From: Algoriphagus sp.
GTDB lineage: Bacteria > Bacteroidota > Bacteroidia > Cytophagales > Cyclobacteriaceae
Assembly: GCA_023653075.1 (NCBI GenBank)
Contig: JAMNXQ010000014.1
Coordinates: 1-42,393 of the forward strand
Direction of reading: 5' to 3'
DNA length: 42,393 bases
Shown: piece by piece, positions 7,809-14,116 of the stretch
Numbering within the stretch: position 1 is the first letter of the stretch
Layout of the letters: every line of letters begins with the position of its first letter
The notes under the pieces: model-generated
What the model was told of the DNA's origin: nothing
Databases searched by the model: none
Seen by the model: the letters and a program-made list of their open reading frames with translations, nothing else
Program-made: the position numbers and the translations under genes

Positions 7809-8444
7809 ATGGACAAACCTGTCATCATCCTCGGCGCCAAAGGCATCGCCCATCCCGCGCTAGAAATTTTCAACAGCAATCAAGTGATTGTGTATGGATT
7901 GTTAGATGAGGACAGCAGCCTTCATGGCACCGAAATCAATAACGTCCCTGTGCTCGGCGGCACCGAAGACGAGGGATTCTTGAAGTTGATCGGTAAAAAA
8001 ACGGAGGCATTTGTCGCTGTAGACGATACCAAATACCGCAAATTTCTGGTGGAGTTGCTCCTTGAAGACCGAAAGATGCAACCCATCAATGCCATCCATG
8101 AGCGCGCCTATATTTCCACAGATGCGGCACTGGGTCATGGCAACTTTATCAATGCACAGGTGACTGTAGGAGCGGGAGCGAAAGTTGGAAGTCACTGCAT
8201 CTTCCATACCGGAGCGATTATCGAACACAAAGTGATCGTAGAAGACTACGTTCAAGTGGGCGCAGGATCCATCGTCAATGCCGATGTGGTCTTGGAAGAA
8301 GGGGCGTTTATCGGTTCGGGCGTGACCATCGTCTCCGGCGTGCGCATCGGCAAAGGCGCCCGTGTGGGTGCTGGATCCGTAGTGATCTCCTCGGTCGGAA
8401 AAAACGAAACCGTATTCGGGAACCCGGCGGGGAAAGTAAAATAA
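7809..8444 (+). CDS. NeuD/PglD-type acetyltransferase
   Basis: This 211-residue protein has the two-part NeuD/PglD layout. An N-terminal Rossmann-like sugar-nucleotide domain (VIILGAKGIAHPALEIF, residues 5-21) is followed by left-handed beta-helix hexapeptide repeats from about residue 100 to 205 (AQVTVGAGAKVG, GAGSIVNADVVLEEGAFIGSG). His140 in IEHKVIVEDYVQVG occupies the usual catalytic-base position. Family members acetylate amino-sugar nucleotides or sialic acid during surface glycan synthesis. No glycan cluster surrounds it here, so the substrate is open. It has its own promoter, and downstream lies an inverted pair of GTAC heptad arrays. Confidence 0.82.
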   Translation: MDKPVIILGAKGIAHPALEIFNSNQVIVYGLLDEDSSLHGTEINNVPVLGGTEDEGFLKLIGKKTEAFVAVDDTKYRKFLVELLLEDRKMQPINAIHERAYISTDAALGHGNFINAQVTVGAGAKVGSHCIFHTGAIIEHKVIVEDYVQVGAGSIVNADVVLEEGAFIGSGVTIVSGVRIGKGARVGAGSVVISSVGKNETVFGNPAGKVK

Positions 8445-8446
8445 TT

Positions 8447-8548
8447 GTACAAAGTACAATGTACCAAGTACGAAGTATAGATTAGTTTTTAGACCAAAAT
8501 GTTGCTTCTGATGATACTTTGTACATTGTACTTGGTACTTAGTACATT
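8447..8548. repeat. Inverted pair of GTAC heptad arrays
   Basis: Two arrays of heptamers face each other. At 8447-8481 the plus strand reads successive GTACNAN units. At 8515-8548 the complementary form TACNTNG is repeated. The same heptad types (ending AAA, AAT, CAA) occur in both arms but in a different order. About 33 unrelated bases separate the arms. A transcript could fold into a long imperfect hairpin. It lies in the neuD-like to trhO spacer 2 bases after the neuD-like stop, so it may act as a terminator or processing signal, which is inference. Confidence 0.8.
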
Positions 8549-8614
8549 AGTATTGCTAATTAAATACGAATACGATTCACCACCCAAACACCCTGCCGAA
8601 ACAGGGCGATAGTT

Positions 8615-9613
8615 ATGGAAAACACAAACAACAAACCCTACAGCATCTTGCTGTACTACTGCTACGCAGACATCTGCAATCCTGAAGAATACCGGGAGCA
8701 ACACCACCTCTTCTGTGTGGAAAACAACATCCGAGGCCGCATCATCATTTCCGACGAAGGGCTGAATGGAACGGTGTCTGGATTGGCTGCCGACTGCGAG
8801 AAGTACATGGCCTACATCCAAGCAGACCCCCGCTTCGCGAAGACAGAGTTCAAAATCGATACCCACGAAACGCATGCTTTCGCCAAAATTCATGTGCGCT
8901 ACAAGCCTGAAATCGTGCATTCTTCCTTGCGACACCTGGACCCCAACGTGAAAACAGGCAAGCACCTGGAACCGGAGGAATTCAAGCAGTTGAAAGACCA
9001 GGAGGATGTAGTCATCCTTGATGTACGTTCCAACTACGAGCACGAACTGGGTCGATTCAAAAATGCGATTACCTTAGACATCGACAACTTCCGGGATTTT
9101 CCCGAAAAGGTGAAGGAACTCGAACACCTCAAAAACAAAAAGGTACTCACCTACTGCACGGGAGGGATCAAGTGTGAAAAGGCCTCTGCTTTCCTGCTAG
9201 AACAAGGATTTGAAGATGTATACCAACTTCACGGAGGCATCATCAAGTACGGCATGGAAGCAGGAGGCGAAGACTTCGAGGGCAAATGCTACGTCTTTGA
9301 CAACCGCATCGCTGTGGAGGTAAATACAGTCAATCCGACCATCATCTCTTCCTGCCATGTCTGTGGAACTGCTTCGGACCGCATGGTCAACTGTGCCAAT
9401 CCAACTTGCAACGAGCACCTCGCCATCTGTGAATCCTGTGGTTGGGAACTGGAAGGAACCTGTTCTACTACTTGTAAAGAAAATCCGGATAAACGTCCTT
9501 ACGACGGCACGGGGTATTACCAAAAGCACTCCAACGGCTACAATCCCTACAAAGGCATTTACCGCAGCCCCTCCAAACAGACTACATCTCATGGAGAGCC
9601 GGCAAATTCCTGA
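8615..9613 (+). CDS. trhO: tRNA uridine(34) hydroxylase (rhodanese-fold UPF0176)
   Basis: This 332-residue protein matches TrhO (formerly YceA/UPF0176), which carries out oxygen-dependent 5-hydroxylation of uridine 34 in certain tRNAs. An N-terminal acylphosphatase-like domain (about 1-100, with ISDEGLNGTVSG) precedes a rhodanese domain (about 125-225) with DVRSNYEHELGRF and the catalytic Cys181 in TYCTGGIKCEKA. The C-terminal 80 residues hold a Cys-rich cluster (CHVCG, CANPTC, CESCG, CSTTC) that probably binds zinc, as in relatives. The ATG at 8615 gives the usual N-terminus. The next gene starts 23 bp before this one ends, so the genes are probably translationally coupled. Confidence 0.92.
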   Translation: MENTNNKPYSILLYYCYADICNPEEYREQHHLFCVENNIRGRIIISDEGLNGTVSGLAADCEKYMAYIQADPRFAKTEFKIDTHETHAFAKIHVRYKPEIVHSSLRHLDPNVKTGKHLEPEEFKQLKDQEDVVILDVRSNYEHELGRFKNAITLDIDNFRDFPEKVKELEHLKNKKVLTYCTGGIKCEKASAFLLEQGFEDVYQLHGGIIKYGMEAGGEDFEGKCYVFDNRIAVEVNTVNPTIISSCHVCGTASDRMVNCANPTCNEHLAICESCGWELEGTCSTTCKENPDKRPYDGTGYYQKHSNGYNPYKGIYRSPSKQTTSHGEPANS

Positions 9614-10454
9614 GACGGAACTGATTCTTAATCCCGACGGGAGTGTATACCACCTGCGCTTGAAACCCGAGCACCTGGGAACCACCATTTTTACCGTAGG
9701 GGATCCTGACCGCGTAGCCACCGTATCGCAGTACTTGGATCAGGTAGACTTCCAACTCCAAAACCGAGAGTTTATCACGCATACAGGTTGGAAAAATGGG
9801 CATCGGGTGTCTGTCATCAGCACCGGTATGGGTACGGATAACATTGAAATTTTAATGACTGAACTGGATGCCTTGGTCAATGTGGACCTGCAAACTCGCC
9901 AAGTCAAGGAGAAAAAAACGAGTTTACAGATCATCCGCATCGGCACCTCGGGAAGCCTCCAGGAAGATCTCCCAACGGGCACCTTGCTTGCCTCCGAAAT
10001 CGCTATCGGGATGGACACCTTGATGGCGTATTACCCGGAGTTGTCAGGAGCGCAAAACTTTGGGCAAGCCATTCAAGCCGAACTTGGACTTTCGTTTTGT
10101 CCCTACCAAGCCGCCGCCTCCACCAAGTTATTGGGAATGCTAGACGTTTCCATCCCACGAGGGATTACGCTTACCTGCCCTGGATTTTATGCCCCGCAGG
10201 GAAGAGAGGTACGACTAAAGCCTCGTTTTGATCAGCTCATTGAGCGCCTTGCGGCCCTTCAAATCAAGGGCCGTTCCTTAACCAACTTTGAGATGGAGAC
10301 AGCCGGCTACTATGCCCTCGGGGAACTTCTCGGGCATGAGGTACTTAGTCTCAATGCCATACTGGCCAATCGCCCTTTGAAAAAATTTGATTCAGCAGGT
10401 GAAGTAACTGTTGCCAAAGCCATCCAACTTGCTTTAGCTACATTTTGTCCATGA
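9591..10454 (+). CDS. Nucleoside phosphorylase
   Basis: This 287-residue protein resembles the uridine/purine nucleoside phosphorylase (PNP_UDP_1) family, which splits nucleosides with phosphate for base salvage. Visible markers are FTVGDPDRVATV near residue 33, an STGMGTDN segment near 75, IIRIGTSGSLQ near 110, and FEMETAGYYALGELLGHE near 235, which holds the Met-Glu that contacts ribose. The frame stays open far upstream inside trhO; the ATG at 9591 is chosen because homology begins there, giving a 23-bp overlap with trhO. It overlaps the next gene by four bases (ATGA). Substrate preference is uncertain. Confidence 0.85.
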   Translation: MESRQIPETELILNPDGSVYHLRLKPEHLGTTIFTVGDPDRVATVSQYLDQVDFQLQNREFITHTGWKNGHRVSVISTGMGTDNIEILMTELDALVNVDLQTRQVKEKKTSLQIIRIGTSGSLQEDLPTGTLLASEIAIGMDTLMAYYPELSGAQNFGQAIQAELGLSFCPYQAAASTKLLGMLDVSIPRGITLTCPGFYAPQGREVRLKPRFDQLIERLAALQIKGRSLTNFEMETAGYYALGELLGHEVLSLNAILANRPLKKFDSAGEVTVAKAIQLALATFCP

Positions 10455-11167
10455 GCCCAGAAGCAGAAGCTGTATTTTTATGGCTGAAGGATGCCGGAAA
10501 TCCTGAAAAAGCGACATTCCTCCAGGGCTTCTTTAAAACAGGACCAGGAGAATATGGGGAAGGGGATTTGTTTTTAGGAGTAACAGTTCCCCAGCAGCGA
10601 CAAATCGCCAAAACACTTGCACCCCAAGCCACACTCCCGCTACTAGCCGAATTGCTCCAGCATCCCTACCACGAGATGCGGTTGACGGGTCTTTTGGCAT
10701 TCGTGTATCGATTTGAAAAAACGAAGCAGGAAGCAGATCGGCAGGTATTGGTTGATTTCTACCTGGAGCACTTGGATTACATCAACAACTGGGATTTGGT
10801 AGATACTTCGTGTTCCCAAGTCCTGGGGGCATTCTACTGGAAAAAGGAAAAGTCACTTTTTTTCTCCTTAGCCGAATCTACTCACCTCTGGAGGCAGCGC
10901 ATCTCCATGATCAGTGCATTTTATTGGATTCGGAAAGGTGAGTTTACAGATGCCCTAGCCCTGGCAGAAAAACTCAAAAACCATCCCCATGACCTGATGC
11001 ACAAGGCTGTGGGCTGGATGGTGAGAGAGGTTGGAAACCGAAATTTTGAGGTTGCAAACGAGTTTTTAAGCAAAAACTACCGCAGCCTTCCTCGAACCCT
11101 ACTCCGATACGCCATCGAAAGATTCCCAGAAGAGTTGCGGCAGGACTATTTGAAGGGGAGGGTTTGA
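10451..11167 (+). CDS. AlkD-like DNA alkylation repair protein
   Basis: This 238-residue all-helical protein belongs to the AlkC/AlkD HEAT-repeat DNA glycosylase family, which removes N3- and N7-alkylated bases. Recognised elements are FLGVTVPQQRQIAK near residue 37, HPYHEMRLTGLLAF near 73, and the diagnostic YINNWDLVDTSCSQVLG near 112, which contains the conserved Trp and Asp of the active cleft. The ATG at 10451 overlaps the stop of the preceding gene by four bases, so trhO, the phosphorylase and this gene form one coupled unit. A TTG six bases upstream is less likely. Confidence 0.88.
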   Translation: MSPEAEAVFLWLKDAGNPEKATFLQGFFKTGPGEYGEGDLFLGVTVPQQRQIAKTLAPQATLPLLAELLQHPYHEMRLTGLLAFVYRFEKTKQEADRQVLVDFYLEHLDYINNWDLVDTSCSQVLGAFYWKKEKSLFFSLAESTHLWRQRISMISAFYWIRKGEFTDALALAEKLKNHPHDLMHKAVGWMVREVGNRNFEVANEFLSKNYRSLPRTLLRYAIERFPEELRQDYLKGRV

Positions 11168-11232
11168 AATACCGGTAAAAGGCCTAAATTCAAGAATAGT
11201 TATATTTTTTTAATCATTCATTTTTTTAAACT

Positions 11233-11607
11233 ATGGAAAATTCCCTTTCTAAAATCGTTGTTGACACCTGTTACCAGGTGCATGTTGGCCTAGGCCCAGG
11301 CTTATTTGAATCCGTATATGAAGAAGTGTTGCATTATGAGTTAAGTCGGCAAGGCTTGCAAGTAAAGCGCCAATGCCCTGTGCCTATTGTTTGGAATGAA
11401 GTGGAGATGGAACTAGGTTTTCGCGCAGATTTGGTTGTTGAAGACCTAGTTTTGATTGAGATCAAGTCGGTAAAGTCGCTCGAGCTTGTCCACAAAAAAC
11501 AGCTGATGACCTATTTGAAGCTGACTGGGTTCAAGTTAGGACTATTAGTTAACTTCAATGAGGCACTAATCAAAAACGGAATAGTTCGGATTGTAAATAA
11601 CCTGTAA
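11233..11607 (+). CDS. GxxExxY protein (PD-(D/E)XK nuclease-like)
   Basis: This 124-residue protein carries the name-giving motif G23-LF-E26-SV-Y29 and is a member of the GxxExxY/PDDEXK_3 family. A PD-(D/E)XK-type core can be read: Asp65 in FRADLVV, then Glu75-Ile-Lys77 in LIEIKSV, and Gln90 with Tyr94 in KKQLMTYLK, the spacing seen in several nuclease families. Function of the family is not established, so nuclease activity is inference. It sits 65 bp after the AlkD-like gene and is followed within 40 bp by two inverted pairs of octad repeats. A short CTCTC/GAGAG hairpin begins directly after the stop. In my recollection, members of this family are often found beside such repeats. Confidence 0.85.
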   Translation: MENSLSKIVVDTCYQVHVGLGPGLFESVYEEVLHYELSRQGLQVKRQCPVPIVWNEVEMELGFRADLVVEDLVLIEIKSVKSLELVHKKQLMTYLKLTGFKLGLLVNFNEALIKNGIVRIVNNL

Positions 11608-11644
11608 AGCTCTCTTTTTGGCGCGCATAAGAGAGAAAAAAAAT

Positions 11645-11751
11645 GGCGCGCAAAGACGCCAAGGCGCAAAGAAATAAGGGGTTGACTCAAGAAGACGTGA
11701 AGCCTGCCGGAGGCAAAGAAAAAACTCTTTGCGTCTCTGCGCCTTTACGCG
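11645..11751. repeat. Octad hairpin repeat, pair 1
   Basis: The arm at 11645-11671 and the arm at 11725-11751 are inverted copies of an 8-bp-periodic repeat. On the strand reading TTTGCG, units are TTTGCGCC, TTGGCGTC and TTTGCGCG in one arm and TTTGCGTC, TCTGCGCC, TTTACGCG in the other. The 53 bases between them contain a small GCCTGCCGGAGGC palindrome. The pair follows the GxxExxY gene. Confidence 0.82.
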
Positions 11752-11858
11752 AAAAAAAATAAATGTCTCGATGAAGAAATGATAAAGCTTCCTTTTACGC
11801 CCTAACTATCCTCCACGGCGGACAAGCAGCAAAGGCGCGGGAGAGAAAAAAAAGAATA

Positions 11859-11917
11859 GCGCGCGAAGACGCAAAGGCGCAAAGAAAAAACTCTTTGCGG
11901 CTTGGCGCCTTTGCGCG
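11859..11917. repeat. Octad hairpin repeat, pair 2
   Basis: A tighter version of the same repeat: arms 11859-11885 and 11891-11917 are separated by only 5 bases, giving an imperfect hairpin of about 25 bp. The right arm reads TTTGCGGC, TTGGCGCC, TTTGCGCG. The spacer 11608-12003 contains no ORF; apart from the two octad pairs it holds a palindrome near 11967-11985 (CCTACC/GGTAGG). Confidence 0.85.
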
Positions 11918-12003
11918 AAAAAAATAAATAGCTCGAAGAAGAAAAGTTTACGTTCCCTTTTGTGACCTACCTACCGCAGGTAGGCTTCAAGCGAAACCTT
12001 AAA

Positions 12004-13920
12004 TCAATCTGATATTCCCTCGAGGTCGCTTAGTTCCAGCCAGGACAATTCCAGTTCTTCCAATTCTCCATCAATAGCCTGAAGCCTTGTGGTCCAGGTG
12101 AGCAACAGACCTACATCCGGAGTACCTACCGTGATTTGATCCGTGAGGGTTGCCTTTTCGGCTTCCAATTGGGCGATGGTTTCGTTGACTTTTTTAAACT
12201 CCTGCTTTTGCTTGTAACTCGCTTTGAGTTTGGGTGAGGCTACTTCCTGGATCACAGGAACCTCTAACTGCACCGGTTTAGATTCAACTTTTGGTTGAGC
12301 ACTTGGATTAGGCTTCTGTTCAGCATTCTCTGCTTCCCACTCTCGGAAATCCGTGTAGTTTCCTGGGAAGTCTCGGATCACTCCTTCTCCTTCAAACACA
12401 AACAAGTGCTCCACCAGTCGATCCATAAAGTAACGGTCGTGGGAAACGATGATCAGGCAACCCGGGAAAGTATCCAAAAACTCCTCCAGGATATTCAAGG
12501 TCATCAAATCCAGATCGTTTGTAGGTTCGTCGAGGATTAAGAAGTTTGGGTTTTTGATCAGTACCAAGAGCAACTGCAGACGTCTGCGCTCGCCTCCACT
12601 CATCTTCCCGATGGGTGTAAACTGCTGCTTGGGAGGGAATCCAAACTGGGTTAAAAATTGGCTCACCGTAATCGTCTGTCCCTTGTCCAGGACAACTACT
12701 TCCGCAATTTCTTTGACCACATCGATGAGGCGCTTTTCCTCGTCAAAGCGATCTTCTTCTTGGCGGTAGTAGCCAAATGCCGTGGTCTGTCCTGCGGTCA
12801 CCTTGCCCTGATCGGGATCAAGCAGACCCGTAATCATTTTCAAGAAGGTCGTTTTTCCTGCCCCATTGGGGCCGATGATACCGATGCGGTCCTTCTTTTT
12901 GAAAATGTAGGAGAAGTCTTTGACCAAGGTTTTGTCGTCAAATGCCTTAGAGATTTTTTCGATTTCCAGGATTTTGTTCCCCAGACGTTGCGTGGATACT
13001 GTCAACTCGATGTCACGTTCTTCCCGCTTGGTAAAGGCTTTTTCCTTGGTTTCCTCAAAGGCATCCACGCGGTACTTGGCTTTGGTGCCTCGGGCTTTGG
13101 GCTGTCGACGGATCCAATCCAACTCTTTTTTGTAAAGGCTTTTGGCTTTCTCGATCTCGATGTCCTCGATCTGCATGCGTTCCGCTTTTTTATCGAGGAA
13201 GTAGCCGTAATTGCCTTGGTAGCGGTGTATTTTGCCTTGGTCCAATTCCAAGATTTCGTTGGTGACCTTTTCCAAGAAATAGCGGTCGTGAGTAACCATA
13301 AACAGGGCCAGGTTGGCCTTGGAAAGGTAGTCTTCCAGCCACTCGATGGTCTCTAGGTCCAGGTGGTTGGTCGGTTCGTCAAGGAGGAGCAGGTCTGGCT
13401 TTTCGAGGATCGCTTTGGCGAGGGCTACTCGCTTGCGCTGTCCTCCGGAAAGGTTGCCGACGGCAAGTTCGGTATCGTGAAGGCCGAGTTTGCCCAGCAC
13501 TTCCTTGACCTGGTATTCAAAGTCCCAGGCTTGGAGGGCATCCATTTTTTCAAAGAGCTTGGACATCTGATCCGAGTTGTCAATGCCGCGTTCGGCATCG
13601 AGCATGGCCTTGTGGTAGGATTCGATGACTTGTAGGATTTCCGAATTACTCTGGTCGAAGATCGTTTGGTAGATGCTCAGGTTGCTTTCGAACACCGGAT
13701 TTTGGTGCACGTAGGCAATTTTGACCGACTGATTGAGGGCCACTTGACCTGTATCGGGGATTTCCAGACCCATGATGATTTTCATTAAGGTGGACTTCCC
13801 AGCCCCGTTGATGCCCACAAGGGCTATTTTTTGTCCTTGGGCAATGCCGAAGGAGATGTTAGAAAAAAGTTTGCGCTCCCCAAAGGCTTTGCTGAGGTTC
13901 TCAACGGATAAGTAATTCAT
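12004..13920 (-). CDS. uup: ABC-F family ATPase, Uup-like
   Basis: This 638-residue soluble protein has two ABC ATPase domains and no membrane segment, as in the ABC-F family, whose members act on ribosomes. Domain 1 (about 1-250) has Walker A GINGAGKST and signature LSGGQRKRVALAKAI with DEPTNHLDLETIEWLE. The linker of about 70 residues contains KKELDWIRRQPKARGTKAK, the region that enters the ribosomal E site. Domain 2 (about 315-530) has GPNGAGKTT, MSGGERRRLQLLLV and DEPTNDLDL. The tail (about 570-630) is a Lys/Glu-rich coiled coil as in Uup. Uup is favoured over EttA by the long coiled-coil tail. The gene is monocistronic, between repeat-rich spacers. Confidence 0.88.
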   Translation of the reverse strand: MNYLSVENLSKAFGERKLFSNISFGIAQGQKIALVGINGAGKSTLMKIIMGLEIPDTGQVALNQSVKIAYVHQNPVFESNLSIYQTIFDQSNSEILQVIESYHKAMLDAERGIDNSDQMSKLFEKMDALQAWDFEYQVKEVLGKLGLHDTELAVGNLSGGQRKRVALAKAILEKPDLLLLDEPTNHLDLETIEWLEDYLSKANLALFMVTHDRYFLEKVTNEILELDQGKIHRYQGNYGYFLDKKAERMQIEDIEIEKAKSLYKKELDWIRRQPKARGTKAKYRVDAFEETKEKAFTKREERDIELTVSTQRLGNKILEIEKISKAFDDKTLVKDFSYIFKKKDRIGIIGPNGAGKTTFLKMITGLLDPDQGKVTAGQTTAFGYYRQEEDRFDEEKRLIDVVKEIAEVVVLDKGQTITVSQFLTQFGFPPKQQFTPIGKMSGGERRRLQLLLVLIKNPNFLILDEPTNDLDLMTLNILEEFLDTFPGCLIIVSHDRYFMDRLVEHLFVFEGEGVIRDFPGNYTDFREWEAENAEQKPNPSAQPKVESKPVQLEVPVIQEVASPKLKASYKQKQEFKKVNETIAQLEAEKATLTDQITVGTPDVGLLLTWTTRLQAIDGELEELELSWLELSDLEGISD

Positions 13921-13950
13921 GCCGCAAAAGTACGGGAAAAAAGGGGCTTA

Positions 13951-14016
13951 GGGAAATAGGGTAGAAATACTATAGAAATAGAGTGGAAATAGAGTAGAAA
14001 TATGATGGAAATAAAC
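13951..14016 (+). repeat. Array of six 11-bp TAGAAATA units
   Basis: Six consecutive 11-base units follow the pattern T-R-GAAATA plus three variable bases, beginning at 13951, 13962, 13973, 13984, 13995 and 14006. It lies upstream of the ABC-F gene and downstream of the collagen-like gene. A palindrome, CCTACCC at 14021-14027 pairing with GGGTAGG at 14036-14042, follows directly. Confidence 0.82.
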
Positions 14017-14116
14017 CGAGCCTACCCACCGCAGCGGGTAGGTAGGCCTCGGCGGGTATTCCCACTATAGTTCTTAATCAACCAAAAATGATAGCATCCC
14101 ATTTTCTAACTAGCCT

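Noticed and set aside
8489..9043. 184-residue open frame on the minus strand opposite trhO
   Set aside because: It is antisense to a well-supported gene, has no family features and begins in the GTAC repeat array.
12658..13356. 232-residue plus-strand open frame opposite the ABC-F gene
   Set aside because: Its sequence is the low-complexity reverse reading of the ATPase linker and domain 2; no recognisable protein features.
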